The notes under the pieces were generated by a model, which had not been told where the DNA came from, ran no database searches, and was given only the letters and a program-made list of their open reading frames with translations. This document shows positions 34,490 through 53,009 of a stretch of DNA of 64,000 nt, piece after piece (position 1 is the stretch's first letter; each line of letters begins with the position of its first letter). Both the position numbers and the translations under genes were made by a program. Source of the DNA: Lineus longissimus (Eukaryota; Nemertea; Pilidiophora; Heteronemertea; Lineidae); assembly GCF_910592395.1 (NCBI RefSeq), contig NC_088311.1, positions 6,200,501-6,264,500 of the forward strand. Reading direction: 5' to 3'.

Positions 34490-34640
34490 ATCGGTTGTTC
34501 AAAAGCACAAACGTCACGTTATCCCTAACGGTTACGTTAAGTAACCTTAAGGACGTTATCACTTTCAGTTAAACCCATCAAAAATGTTCATGTTAAGACT
34601 TATCGGCGCCGTTTAAGCTAACGCGGTTTTGAACAAGAAT
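34490..34640. mobile_element. Short foldback MITE-like element
   Basis: Ends are ggttgttcaaaagc at the left and ttttgaacaag at the right (inverted). The interior is a set of smaller palindromes around aacggttacgttaagtaacc. Such TTGTTCAAAA-ended foldbacks are common in invertebrate intergenic DNA. Only one copy is in this window. Confidence 0.45.
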
Positions 34641-34740
34641 GCTGCCTATGGTAACAGAAATGTTTCATGCTCTTCTTAGGACACCTCAATTCAAATAAAA
34701 TCCTCAGCAAATTACACTGAAGACCAACCAAGCCATAGGC

Positions 34741-34764
34741 GGGGGAGGGGGGAGGGGCGGGGGG
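34741..34764 (+). other. Four-run G-quadruplex motif
   Basis: Runs of 5, 6, 4 and 6 G are separated by single bases (A, A, C). This meets the standard G3+N1-7 rule with very short loops. It lies between two convergent genes, so it could affect transcript ends; that role is inference. Confidence 0.75.
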
Positions 34765-35307
34765 CATCGCCAATCAAATGATACTTGTATGTAACTAAAG
34801 CGCCGCGTAATTGAGGAATTTAAATACAAGCGACCTGCGAATATAGTTGCTGCTGTGTGTGACAGAAAGCTCGTATATGTGGGTAAAAACATCGGTTATT
34901 CCGCTGCAATCATCGCTTTTGGGCGCATGCACGTCCCCGCAATGACCAGCGCAAACGAGCATTTTTGCAGCACGCCTGTTTGCACGGCGATTAACTGTAA
35001 ATGAATAAAGATAGAAATAAAAGACATTGCTACAAAAACATCGTTTATTCACTCATCTGATTATTTTATTTAAAAAAATAGATAGTAACGTTTGTAAATA
35101 TATAAAAAATCTTTGTTGAAAAGATAACATAATTATAATCTGCAGCGTTCAGTTTAAAATTGCGCAAAATGTTTAGTCGCGACGGAGGAGTCTTTAGCGA
35201 CTCCTTAGTTGGCGTCCTTGGCTTTTTCTGAGTCATGACGTAAGCATTATCGTTTACACAATTGATGTTAAAAGTTCGTAATAATAATGTTTCTTTATAT
35301 ACTGCGT

Positions 35308-40168
<4,861 letters not shown>

Positions 40169-40765
40169 TCACATTACCACGCACTTTCCCTTTAACTTCT
40201 CCTTCCGCTTCTGTGCTTTTGACTTTTTTGTTTCGAGCTGTAAACTCATTGTCCGCCGCTTTTCGAGCTGCAAAAGCTCCTGGAAGAGTTCTTTAACATT
40301 ATGATTCGTCTTGGCAGAGGTCTCAAGAAAAGCACATGACCACTTTTTAGCTAACTCATTCCCCTCGCGCTCTGTAACTTCCCGCGCATTTTCATCACAT
40401 TTATTGCCAACTAACATAATCGGAATACCGTCAACGTCGCCTTTGATTTCTAAAACCTCATTGTATATAGGTTTAAGCTCCTCCAAGGACTGCCGGCTGG
40501 TGATGGAAAACACCAATATGAACGCATGCCCTTTCGAGATAGATAGTCGTTGCATTGCTGGAAACTGATGACTCCCTGTTGTGTCCGTGATTTGTAACGT
40601 ACAAACTTGCTTGTTGCAACTGATGACCTGCCGGTAGGTGTCCTCTATCGTTGGAATATAACTCTCCCGAAAAGTGCCGCGCACAAAACGCAGTACAAGC
40701 GAACTTTTTCCGACGCCTCCTGCTCCAAACACGACCACCCTGTAATCATTACTCTGTTCCGGCAT
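40169..40765 (-). CDS. DIRAS: DIRAS-family Ras-like GTPase (198 aa, single coding exon)
   Basis: The minus-strand start is [20 protein letters not shown] at 40765, matching vertebrate DIRAS1/2 from residue 1. The frame is open further upstream, but a good acceptor (ctcgtttcag) lies at about 40800, so that extra part is intron. Ras motifs: P-loop GAGGVGKSS, effector [19 protein letters not shown] (Ser in place of the catalytic Gln of Ras), NKCDE, ETSAK, and the prenylation box CVVM at the C-terminus after a Lys-rich tail. Known of the family: DIRAS proteins have low GTPase activity, sit largely GTP-bound at the plasma membrane, are enriched in neural tissue and antagonise Ras/MAPK signalling. 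Length equals the vertebrate 198-199. Invertebrates usually have one DIRAS, so a numbered symbol is not given. The gene faces away from the 23-kb gene-poor tract. Confidence 0.95.
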   Translation of the reverse strand: MPEQSNDYRVVVFGAGGVGKSSLVLRFVRGTFRESYIPTIEDTYRQVISCNKQVCTLQITDTTGSHQFPAMQRLSISKGHAFILVFSITSRQSLEELKPIYNEVLEIKGDVDGIPIMLVGNKCDENAREVTEREGNELAKKWSCAFLETSAKTNHNVKELFQELLQLEKRRTMSLQLETKKSKAQKRKEKLKGKCVVM

Positions 40766-43700
40766 CACTCGCAACCTGATCGACCGGTCCTTCTGGATCT
40801 GAAACGAGAAGAACAATACCAAGTTCATTAATATCAAGTGAAGGCAAAGATAGAACTTTGTTGTTATTAAGCATTGATTGCTAAAGTTATTGAAGTTCCA
40901 ACCTATTCTTTTGGCAATTTGCGAACATTCCTGGAAAAAAATCACCTTTTTTGATTGGCAGCGTATTACGAAAATGTATTTCTTCAATCAAAGTACATTT
41001 TGGCGATTTTTGTTTGCGAATCGACTATACATGTAGTTGCATTCGCAAAATCAGTGAAAATAAAACACCCGCAAACGTTTGGCAGTTTATATTACTAACT
41101 GTACCTGCATTGCCTTCCTGAAACATATATCTTTCTTCATTATCATCGTCATAGGAGATTCCTATTTATGTAGCCCATTTTCAACAATTTCTATTAGTCA
41201 TTTCTCTATCATCGTTACCATAATTATTCCTTCATAAATTTGATATGGCGGCATACGCCAATTGATTGTCGTGGAAAGCCTAAGCATGGATTGTAAGTGA
41301 GCATTGATTGGGAATGGAACCAATAAAACCACCAAACGGTCGGATTTAGTAAGGGCCACTCCCACCCAGCTTTATCTCCCTTGTCAAGAGAAAAGAGCAA
41401 ACGAAAATAATCACTGTCACAAGAACATTATGAATAAAAAGGGGAGATCTGACTGATGTACCATATTTCCCCTCAAGATATCACCTGCCACTTGGAACCG
41501 TAAAAACTTAAACTCAGCCCCAATATAACATGCCAACATGCAACTGGATTTGTAAGCCCGTAGTGACAAATAAAAGATAACAGTGGAAACTGCGGTTGCT
41601 GCCTCGATTTCCTCAATTCTGTGATGTCAGCTGGCACCTGGATTAAAGAAACGCTACACCAATATCTACTAAGACACGTAACGGGCAACCAGCTTTCAGA
41701 TGCAGTAACCAGTCAGCCACTAAGGTAAGAATCCCCGTTTAGTGACTTGTCGGCAATCCGCGGAGTTGTCGCCAATTTGGTGGGGATTGAATGTATTGGT
41801 GTAAGATGCATCACTCCACCGCCGAAATCCTTCTCTCATGCAGTTCTTCCCTAAAAACGACCAAATATTGAATAGAAGGAATACATGTAACTCCTTAACA
41901 ATTGTCACTAGTCCTCTCAATAAAGGGTTAATAACAACTTCTGATTCTGGTATCAATGGAGCTTCATCAATTATCTTATTTTTCAAACATCACCAAGACG
42001 GTGCCATGAAATATAACTAAATGTAGTATCCACCCATCACATGCACTTCTCAAAAAAGTGCCTCCTACACCCCTTACCATCACCCAGGTACTAAAGATCA
42101 TAACGAGTTTGTCCAACGTCTACTGATCAGCTTTCACAGAAATCTTTGCACTTTCACATTCAGATGAACTCTAACATTCAGAAATTCTGAGCCTTGGTCA
42201 CATTGTATCGCTGGTTGATCTTATTTGTGAATTCGAAACACTGTCAAGGCTATCAAGTTCTTGCGTGGGTGGCATATGTTTCTGCCTCTCTTCCTCGGAG
42301 ACAAGCACACAAAGGTAGAGTTAGTGTCATCTTACCACCAGAAAAGCAGCACTTGGAGCTTGACTACGCAATGAAAGAAAGAAAATCGAAGAATGAATGA
42401 GGGTCCTTTGACTTGGTATCTATCCATTATTGGAAAGTTCATTGTTCCACATCAATGACTACGACATAATATCTACCTTTTGTTGCAGTGAGATGACTAA
42501 TTATTGATCATTAGTGTACGCCTGAAAGCAATATGCAACAAGAGGTTTTTACCTTTGACCTACTGATACTGATGACAGGTAACCTTAGGTGTCCTTACCG
42601 GGAGAGGTACTTTTTTCCGTTTTCCTTTTTCTGTGAAGTTGTTCTGTTGCACATAGCTCGATGTCTTTTTACCCCTGCCCCATACCTAACACTCTAAAGG
42701 AGCTGTAATGGTAGCATTTGCTACCACTGGACTTAGTGTTGAGTAACTGGGAGTGGTAATATTTGCTACCAACTATGATAAGTCGATTTACCAGTGTTGC
42801 GTAAATGAACACGCAGAGGGCTTGATGACACCACAACCCTTTGTATTTCGTTATTCGTAAGTGTTGCAAAACTTGCGTTATATCTTGGGTTCAGTCCTGG
42901 AGCGACTGTATAAACAATTCACTACCATTTCCTCAGCGTTGGTTTGTTCCACGAAATAAGAGGCATTTGTTATTAGAGTAAAATATGACAGTAACCCAGT
43001 CAGGCTAGAATTGGTCCTGTTATCCGAATTCCGAAAACGGACATAAAAATCACCATTTGCGAGGGCATTATACGATAACCCATCCCCAAGGTTGCATCCA
43101 ACGAACATCCACGTTGATCAAAAAGCCCCAGTAGGACCCGTTCATTGCATTCCTTCCCTATCACTGCAACAAGCATAAGGCAAAGAGATCTCTCCTATTG
43201 ATTTCCAAACCATATTGTCATGTGTGTGTTCATTACTAAGTCCATAAATTACAAGGAGGGTATAGCCATATAGACTACATGGGGATGTTGTTAATATTGA
43301 CCGGGAAGCTGCTCTCTAGGTGATGGAGTGGGCGGTATAGCAACGTCAAGGCCAACAGAGGCCGAATGCTGTTGACATTGAATCCGAGTCGGACTCTTGA
43401 AATAGATGTTGCTGAGCCGTTCGAGTGAATCATTCGAGCATGATTTGGACAAGCTGACATGGCTGATGATCGAGTGCGTATGTGGGCGGGGGGGGGGGGG
43501 TCGTACAACATGGCCCAATGTTGAGAGTTAGCGCATTTTGTTTACTTCCGCTTAAAGTAGCAAGGCTTCACCTTAACCAGCAGGTGACTGACAAGTAAAA
43601 CATGGCCAGATATCGTTTCGCTCGTACATTTCACAAGGGTGTTGTCCAGTTGGTGATGGAGTACAGTAGGTTAACAGTGGTGGGTATACTGTTTAGCTTT

Positions 43701-44572
43701 GCATTGGAAAATAGGTCTTGACAATGGTGTAGCTAAGCTCGGATAGCATGGCAATGGTTGACAGTGGCCGAACGTTGCTGAGCTAGGCTGAGAGCAACAG
43801 ATCTTGACAAGAATGTTGCTCAGATGGTGAGTGGTTGGTAGACCATGTCCAAAGTTAACGGTGGCCAAACGCTGCCGAGCGTGGCCTAAGAGCACATTAG
43901 ATCTTGACATGGATGTACTTCATTGAAATGGATGTGTCGTACGTAAATGTACTTCTCTCTTGGTAGAGTACTTTGGGTCGGGGGAAAACGAGGTTCGTGG
44001 CGTTGTCGACGAACTCAACATCACCTGGGCTTGCGGTATGTTGTTCTGATCAACCATGGCCTGTCATGGTGATGCAGAAAAATCAATGTAGCCTGGAATT
44101 AGTGTGTAGTGGATACGACGTGCATAGAGAGATTCTCGCGCGGATCAATCAAGGGGTATTGATCGGAATTCAGAGTGTACCGCTAGCATTAGGATGCCTT
44201 GTGGTACCACATCTGCAGGATGCCATTCATGAAGTGATAACGTCACTGCCATTGGCAGCCAAGTGCATCAGTGATAAAAGCAGCCATCATGTACAAAAGA
44301 GTGCTGTCTCATGAGACGTACCGACCAACGAAAAATAACTGGTGATTATGCGGTGGCAGCGGCAGTTAGTTCAAACAAAAAGTAAAAAAGGTGGTTAGTG
44401 ACCATAAATCTGAGCCCTAAATAGACCAGGAAATGGGTTTTTGGTTTCTTCATGGAACCCATTAATAAACTACTCATATTGATGGCATTACGCCTACACA
44501 CCAAGCAAGGGTTTGGTCAGTCTAATGGTTACAGCAGTCAAGAGGCGACAGAAGTCGTCACCGTAACATGAA
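40766..44572. other. Upstream of DIRAS: 5' UTR, promoter and intergenic DNA
   Basis: DIRAS 5' UTR exon(s) should lie here, but non-coding exons cannot be recognised by eye. Small hairpins occur at about 42709-42770 (ggtagcatttgctacc and a relative). A run of 13 G ends at 43500. No coding exon is supportable. Confidence 0.4.
43560..43930 (+). repeat. Degenerate tandem repeat (~100-110 bp)
   Basis: Related blocks contain cagtggccgaacgttgctga, ggtggccaaacgctgccgag, taggtcttgacaatgg, cagatcttgacaagaatgtt and tagatcttgacatggatgt. About three to four diverged copies are seen; earlier traces (aggccgaatgctgttgac at 43359) suggest the array once began further left. Confidence 0.6.
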
Positions 44573-44720
44573 GCCTCGGTGGTTCAGTGGGTAGAATGCT
44601 GGGCTTTCAATCTGGTGGTCACCGGTTCGACTCCTCTTCATTTTCCCTTTTTTCTCTCTTTATTTTGTTGTTATTCATGTACATATATTATTATTATTAT
44701 TATCATTATTAGTATCATTG
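44573..44720 (+). mobile_element. tRNA-like SINE head followed by a TTA microsatellite
   Basis: gcctcggtggttcagtgggtag resembles an A box and ccggttcgactcc is a near-perfect B box about 34 bases later. The anticodon position would read TTC. The T-arm and acceptor stems do not pair properly, so this is not a functional tRNA gene. A pyrimidine-rich stretch and a ttattatta tract (about 44686-44712) follow, as in SINE tails. Confidence 0.5.
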
Positions 44721-45141
44721 CCATTATTGTCTTGGAGAAAACCACGAACCCGAACTTTACAAACTCAGAAACAGGCCAAGTGCACGTAGTCATGACAGTA
44801 GGCACTGTGACATTTCCAGAGGCAACCAAATCCAATCAACTCTAATCATCAATTACACCACACTGCTGTTGTTGACCTCTCATGTATAATCGACTAACGC
44901 AGTCATCATTGCCACGGAAACAGAAACACAATGCCATCGAAATACCGTCTAAACGTTACAATTACGACCAGCAAGAAATTATTCGATACTGTATTTCATT
45001 TGACATTTTTCTTTTGCATAAGGAGGGTAAACTGATGACGCAATTCACTTTTTCTTTCGTCGTCGTGAAGGGCGTGGGAAATGCTGATTTTTCAGTCGAA
45101 AAGGCTTCCAACAGTGCCGTTACTTCTCCATATAAACGGTT

Positions 45142-45819
45142 AGCTCTGTATACACTGACAACATTTTCGGTAACATTTTCGGAAACATCTCGGCAACACA
45201 CCTGGGCAACAAAAATTTGGCCCTGTATACACATGACAACATTCGACAACATGTTGGGCAACTTGTTATCGGATGTTTCTGAGAAAACGAGGATTTGGGG
45301 CGGAAATTCATAAACAATGGAAGATTCCAAGAGAAGAAGATGTATTGTCGGGGGCTCTGCCATAATTTTACGTGTCCTGATTGAAAGACGGCAAAGAAGA
45401 CGTAAAGATGAGAAAAGAATGTGGACAAGACCATGGATATATATGAGAGACCAGCATGGGGCCTACCACTGTCTCCTGTCTACTGTCATCCCATAAACAG
45501 GCACAACTTTCCCATACTGCGATAAGTTGTTCCACTTCACTCAATAACCATTCCTTGCTGGAGGCTGCTATTTTGACTACATCACATGGCTTCAGGTAGA
45601 TCATGTGATTTGTGGCCTATTTCTGATTGGATAAAACTCGACAACACTCGGCAGTAAAATTGATTTTGTATTATTTCGACAACATTTGAGCAACATTTGG
45701 CCAACATGTTACCGAATGTTTCCGAACTGTACACACCGCCAACATTTTCGATAACATAGCACCTGGACAACATGTTGGCCAACATGTTTCCCAAAATGTT
45801 GTCAGCGTGTACAGAGCTT
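45142..45819. mobile_element. 678-bp non-autonomous DNA element with long decayed TIRs
   Basis: The left end agctctgtatacactgacaa and the right end, read inversely, agctctgtacacgctgacaa match. Similarity continues inward over roughly 100-150 bases as repeated words of aacattttcgg, caacatgttgg and gtttcggaaac. No transposase is encoded between. A clear target duplication was not found (ttag occurs at both edges but may be part of the ends). Confidence 0.75.
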
Positions 45820-46007
45820 AGACAGAAAGTCCACCATATCATTGTCTAATAGTAAGTAGAGCATTTCTTTACAAAGGGTGAGATAATTTTTTTTTGGAAG
45901 AAGTGGGATGATGTTTTAACACTTGTGTGTAAAAAAACGCTGAATTTAACGTTTAAGTTTTTCCTCAAGGCCTTATTCTGTAGATTAAAGTTCCTAAACC
46001 GAAAAAA

Positions 46008-46020
46008 AGGTCAAAGGTCA
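46008..46020 (+). promoter_or_regulatory. Perfect DR1 nuclear-receptor-type site
   Basis: AGGTCA-A-AGGTCA, followed by another aagg, is the direct-repeat-1 consensus bound by RXR/HNF4-type receptors. A single 13-base match in 64 kb has some chance of being accidental, and no gene start is near. Confidence 0.3.
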
Positions 46021-49000
46021 AAGGAAATACGGAGGCTCTCCGCCAACAAATCACTGATACTTTTTAATAACCTACGCAATGTTTGCTATTGGAAAAATGA
46101 GAAGAAGCACTCATTGTGTTATTGAAATGTTTTTATTTACTTAGCCTGGGGACCGTTACACCGCGACAGAATGCTACTGTTTTGATCGAAAACATATTCA
46201 CGTGGGAAAATGTCAACGTAATGACATCACTAACAACAAAGAGTGATGTGTCGCAATTTATTTGCCAACAACCATACGAAGTGTACAAATGCCACCTAAG
46301 TGGGATGATGCCCACTTCCATTGTAATGTGGGCTTATCAATTATTCAGATACTGAAAGAAACATTTTTACTGATTGAATTTACTCTCTTGGAATCCACTT
46401 TTCATACTCGTACTTTGATATTTATTTGTTTATTTTTATCAAAGGTCAGATTAGCATTGACTTTCCGGAAGATGATGATGCCAAGAGCAGTATCTGAATA
46501 TATGCCAAACTCCTATACATATCAGCAGAGAAAGAGTTAGAACAATAGCATTTTGGACATGCCATATTGTCGGTTTGGAAAACTTTACATATATATATAT
46601 ATAGCAGATAACAATTATCATTTTGGGCATGCCAAACCAGTCTTTTTTACATGATGTAACGTAACGTATACAATCACTAACATGCTATTGCGTGTACATA
46701 TTGTTATATTTTACTTGTGTATTCATTACCAAGAACTCTGACGATGACACCATTAGTTGTATTATTATGATAATCATCCCTATCGCAATCACATCAATGA
46801 TAGAATGGCTCGTTTTTTTTGCTCTTAGCTAGAAGTGGATGTTACATTGATCGCAAGATATTAGTATTGAGTATTAGGCGTTTCTCAAAATATTAGTACA
46901 TCAACCTACTACTTATCGACTTTCGCAAAAATAGAAATATGTATACAATTCCTGATGCGATTGATGAGGATGGCGAAGGTGACAATGTTTGTATTCAATA
47001 GTTTCGGAAGGATAGCCAAGAATAAGGTGCCTATTCTGCAATTATAACTCCGAGATGTAAAAAGTATCTAAGCCATCTGACAGAATAAGTGATTTTCGTC
47101 TTCTTGTCATCTTTTTTATCCAGTCCTGTATCATTAATTCAGGGTAAATATAGGACCAGTAACAATCATTTGTATAGCAATGAATAAGGTAAGGTCGTAC
47201 AATTATACGGTCATGTGTACACTACCATCGGTTTTCTACATGGTATGGGGTATAATTTTGTTTTACCAATTTACCTTAACTGCGCTACGACACAAATGAT
47301 GCTGGGGCAAAAAAAAGCAATAACGGCACCAGACAGTCTCAGACTACCAGAGCCGAAGCGGAAGGAATTCGGATTATATAAATCTTAGTGTTTTATCGTA
47401 ACGCGTCACTTTTTGGGTTAATCCTGTTTTATGGACTGTTTTGTGACAGACTGCCAAATCCCAAAGATGGACAAGATAGAGTATCATTCCCGATGTATTT
47501 TTGGCTTTCTATTGGTTGGCATTTTTTATACAGATATGACACTTTTGCTACTTATGCTACTTTTTTTCTGGGATCAGCGAAGATTTCTCTAAAAAATCAC
47601 CAGATAACAAAAAAATGTTACGTACATTTTCTGATACGGCGGTTCACAGTAAATGTCTGTGTTACAGATTTACACAATATTCCTCAGTCGCATTATCCTG
47701 AAGCACGCAACTAGCATTAGTATAAGCGAAGCAAAAAAAGAGTACTACAACTATACCTTTAAAAGACTACTCATTGTATATCAATGGTATCCGTGTCACG
47801 TGAACAATTTGTGGTAATTCCTGATGCACAGCAAGAATCAAAGCGGAATGCGCGCGAGTTGCGCTACTCCTTCATGTCTCCGCTACGGATGGTACCAACT
47901 GTCTACTCTGCACCCACTTTCCACAGGCTATACAGAATTAGCTGGCGATAAATTATCTGAGTACAGGTCTGTCGTGCATGTAACCTATCTATCCACCGCT
48001 CGCCAATCAATAATTGGACAAATTTCTCCCACACACTACAGTTCCTAGCAACCGACGGTTGGAAACTGAATCTGATTGACAGCGATGGTATGCATGTACC
48101 AGCAGTATGTACTGATAGAGATATTTTTGGATTTAGATGCAAAAAACTTTAAAAGGAAATTGTCGGTTTGTAAAGAGAGCCTCAAATGGGTACGCGCCAC
48201 TCGTATCTACTAGTGGGTCCGGAAAATATGCAGAATGCCGCCTAGTACAGTTATCAAAGTACACGTACTGTACATGTATGCAACTTTACTTCAACTTGAG
48301 ATTAACAATACTGCTCCTCAGCGATGCTTACACCGAGCCCCATTTAAGGCAAAAGATGACAAGACGTATTTCCCGCCCGGTAAACGTGATATTTAAAAAC
48401 TTTACGAAAGCATCGGCCTATTAGCGTTCATCAAAGACATTGCTAATGAAATATTTTCCTTCGCCTGAACGCCGCATCAAGGTGCAAAAGCTTTTGAACG
48501 TGTCCTGGACACCTGACACCGCCTCTTCCTTTGCTAGACAACCTAACTGAGAAATCCTCGAGACTGCACAGCTTCTAAAGAGTCTCCTCATTATTTTTGC
48601 CCATGCCACAGGGATGAACTTAATTTTCTTGTCAATTTTGGATTTAAAAGGCTGCAGTTCGGGTTGTCTGCAGGGCGAGTTTTTAAAGGTGACGTGGTTA
48701 AGTGGACCTGCGATGAACTAGTGTTTTATAAGAAAGTCATCATGGGCTACAGGGGTTGCAGATATCAATCTTTTTCACTATACGTCAGAGCATTTCTTGT
48801 AAAACACCATATTTGGCAATGAAGGAAGGAGACATCCGCCTTATTGGCCAAGAGTAAAGTGCCTACTTACTGAGGAGAAGTGCAAGTTTGGATAATTTTT
48901 TTGGTACTTTCTCTGCATCCTAGAACCCCTCTCGACAACAGAACATTAAATCCACGCGGCCCGCCAGCTGAACTGTTATTCCCATTTGCGGACACTAGCT

Positions 49001-52000
49001 GTTCTACGATCATCATGCTCAAGTATGTACTGATAGAGCGGGTACAATTTGGATATCGTTAGGGTGTATTTGGGTAGCACCAGCATGAGAGTATAGCCAC
49101 CAACAGTGTTGGGATGCTGAGCCTTAAACAGTGGTACTGAAAAATATGATGTCAGGATCAATCCGGAACTATCGTGGGGAATTATTTTCGAGGTCAGGCA
49201 GTAACTCCGGTTTCGCTCTTTCTCCCTTCACTATAGCTCATACTTTAGGAAAATACGTAGAGATAACTGTCAGAGTAGTTCTGGTATGAGAATGTATGCT
49301 TACACAGGCGTAGCCAGAGCGCTGTCGGGGGAAAATCTTTGAAACCGACCAGGAACAACGCCCTAGCTGAAACTCCGTTCAAAAGTGACCATGACTTTCC
49401 CCTGTTTATGTCTGCAAAACAGCACGACCCTTCCTGGAGATCATGGCTAGTACGCCTACATGTTTTTCGCATGAACAGTCTTCATTGTTTATCCAGATGC
49501 CAGATCACGAACATGTTATGTAACACTGACTCCTATGGGACAAATTAGCTACAGCAAAAATAGTAACATCTTGTGATAAATGTCCTTAATAAGCCGCACA
49601 TCAATCAATAACGACATCAACGGCAGAATAAAGCTGTAAGTATCAAGAAATAATGACATTACAATGCTTTTACGTCAAGATTTTGTAATGTGCGTGTTCT
49701 CTGCAAATCGAGTCGTCTAAAAGAGACGTTTGGGACGAATCGCTACAGAGATAATAACGGCGAGAACCTCTCTAGTGGCTGTGCATCTCACGCTGGAAGA
49801 TGATATTCAAAATATGGAAACAAGTTCTTGGAAACGCCAACGCATCATCTTCTGCCGCCTCTTCGTTAATATAATGCTGATACCCCTCGTTCCTCGCCAT
49901 GTTTGTTACTTGTCTTGCATTTTTCTTCAATCAATCGTTAAACATAGCCAAGATCTATCCGGTACATCGAACTCTATATAGAAGAAATAACGGTTACTGA
50001 CCTTTTCAAAAACCTTTAATGGTTTTACTACTGCCACCTTGGACCACTCGAAAGGCAGACTGAAGCATTTTAGTGGCTGGTCTTCTATTTCAAACATTTC
50101 TATTCATAAATGCGAGAAAAAATCTGTCTTCCCAATTTCCTCGGCCTACGCTCAGTCTCAGTCTCCCAAGGGCAATTTCCATTCGAACTTGGTAAATGTA
50201 TAAAAAAACGTAGTCATGATGGCGAGAAAGTAATTTGGCGACAGTGAACCCATATAGGTGGTTCATATCACATCTATAACGTTAGCTCTGAACCCCTCTG
50301 GCGGCTATTACATTCGCAAAAGCAACTTTCGAATGTTTGGAATTGAATGACTTCGGGAAAAAAAATCATGTTCCGAGTTCCGTCGTCTCTTTGGGATTGG
50401 AAATGATAAAATTTAGATGTAACTCCTGGTTCGTGACGAAATTAAATTTTTGTTCAGATTGACCCAGACGCAGCAGCGTAACCTTATATTGGATCTGGCG
50501 TGATGTTGTCACATTCGTTATTAGTAACATGATGTTCCTTCTTCGAACTGCGATCAGAAGATGCAAGCTATTATGCAGTGATTGCGCACTAATGACGTCA
50601 CCCGCAGTTCAGTTGTGGTGAGATGACAGCGTAGTGGTAGAGTATAGGCTAATATAGATCGTGAGCAGAGGATTGCTGGGATCTGGAACTCGGTACATGT
50701 ACAACAACAACCACAGTTTCTCTTCATCCTCTCAGAGGACAACAACTCCTAAGAGCGATCTCTGCCAATGTTTGGCAATATGTCTGGTTTGAAAAGTCAG
50801 TCGCGGTATAGCTCCAGCTCCCAGTCAGAAACGTTACAATGCTTTTCTGCCTATCCATCAGCCCAGAGATATTAAGTTTGCAAAAATAATCTGACTTTTA
50901 GGGGACAGCAAGGATGATAGTAATAATCTTTGATGATCCAGTCCCGTGACAGCTATATCCGTTGATAACGGCTATTACGCTAAAGATACGCCAAGAGAAT
51001 GATTCTTCACACAAACAGTTCATGACAATAATTTGATGGGCCACGCCAACTGAAGCGGAATATCTCTTGAAATTACTTCGAAAGTGTAATACGAATGAAA
51101 TGATAGTAACCGAAGCCAAAGTTTTGACCAGTTCTGCAAGTTATAAGCTTTTCTGTCTTTTCAACAGCTTTACATACTACTGAAATGAAACGAATTTATT
51201 TGCCAAACACAAGATTGTGTATGAGGCATAAGATCCTGTGCCCTAGTCTAAGTGGCTGCCCAAGGATGTATATAAAAGACATATTATGACCGATACAATA
51301 GCCTATTGTTTGGGCTTATTTGTATTTGACAATGGAACCTATTGGACAAAGGAACATCACTGACAATGGCCAGGAACCTATTTCACAATGAAACCTTTTT
51401 CACAATGGATCATCAATTTCTTTCACCATTGGGTTACCCATTATCAGTGGATCTGGATTATTCACGACGGCGTACGTCTGATTATATTAGCAGTATGTTG
51501 CGTATGCCTGATCGATTTCATGGATTGAGTGTTAAGAGTCAAGACAAAGGTGTTTCATCTCACATGTGGTAATTCCATCATAGTCCATTTTCGAGATAGC
51601 TGGTTATTCCTCTCCTGCCAATTAATTGGTTGGCTCCATTTCGTAATGACTTTCTATTTATAGTGGACATCTCAATATACTGTATTGATCAACTTGCCAT
51701 CGAAGTACAGTTTACATTACCTGATGAAGACACCAACAGCAGCTGCTTGAAGTGGAGTGTTGAGTACCTCTTCTCCTTCTTCTTCTGCGTTCGAAATTTT
51801 TGAGATGCAGGCCAGACTCGGTCTGGTTTCCGTATACGAAGTGGGCTGTCCAGGAAGAGTCGCAACAGAGCCCCGCTGCCAGAGTTCTATGGTCAGGTTA
51901 ATGCCATTTGCCCAGCATTCGGTACAAACCAAAATAGGACATGTCAACCTTAATATGACACATGGTCCTCGGTGTCCAACAAAATCAATCATTTGAACTT

Positions 52001-53009
52001 CTGTAATCAAGAGAATGCCGCCTTGAGTGAATACGGCGGAGAGACATCTATTTGAAGACACCAGGCCCCAAGACATAATATTTTCTTTGATTTAGTATAC
52101 GACAATTCAAAGAAAGAAGACACCTGAAACAGACAGCTTTGACATTGCAAAGAGTCTCATTACATTCTTAAAGGGTCTTTTTGGACCCGAGATCAAAAAC
52201 AAGTCGGTAAAATCATTAACAGCATCATTAGTTTTGGACAGAACACAGTCGCAGGAGGAAAAAAACAAGAAGAAAGGCGTATTGGGCGTATTGTTACATC
52301 CCTCTAAACGCTGTTAGAATGCACATATTTATTATCTTATGGCTGAAACCACATTCACCATCAATTCCGGGTATCAGTGTATCAGTACCATTAAAGTGAC
52401 TAGGAGGGTGCTGGTCCATCAGGTTGTCCAGTTCGTGATTCCGTGTAGAAATCAAACAACTGCATGTCCTGTTCACTGAATCACACTCCTGAAAATTATG
52501 TAAACTGCTTTCAGCAAATGTCCATCGGATATGACTGCAGTGTCTGCTTAAGAATTCTATAATTTTTCCTACTTGGAAGTAACACTACCCGACACACTGC
52601 ACAAGGCAAACTTACACCCCCTCGTGATATACATCGTATTCTGATATTGACAAATGAAGGCGTGAAGGAAGTATCTAGCAAAAAACAGTACAGCAACTGT
52701 TATGAATGGTTTCGGCCTTTGTATTTGAGCTTTGCTCTCTTGTATGAAAGTCATAAAGTCTCCAGGCAGAAAGTAAATGTCGTCTTGTATAGCGCTCATT
52801 CCAAGTGCACTGTCCTGCTGACAGGCCGTATAAGCTTTGTATCAGGAGAAAATGAAACAGAATAATCATTATAGTTCTCCCTGAACTAAAAAAATACAGG
52901 TTCCATGGATACTTGAAACAAACCTTTCCAACGCACTGTTCTGGCTAGCCCGCTTAAACTATGATTTTGATGGATTGCGTTCTCTAGTCGAGGAGGACTA
53001 TTGATCGAC

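Larger units (their letters stand above)
33384..35307. other. Convergent region between the DUSP11-like gene and dynein light chain
   Basis: It holds the 3' UTRs of both genes. AATAAA near 34285 could end the DUSP11-like transcript; TTTATT near 35043 could serve dynein light chain on the minus strand. It also carries a small MITE-like foldback and a G-run cluster, listed separately. No exon was found. Confidence 0.45.

Noticed and set aside
40766-40987. 74-residue N-terminal extension of DIRAS
   Set aside because: A splice acceptor lies just before the conserved MPEQ start and the extension is unlike any DIRAS.
44573-44645. Functional tRNA-Glu gene
   Set aside because: The A and B boxes and a TTC anticodon are present, but T-arm and acceptor stems do not pair; better read as a SINE head.
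46116-46540. Overlapping 60-90-codon frames in the gene-poor tract
   Set aside because: AT-rich, no domains, no splice partners; expected by chance in this base composition.
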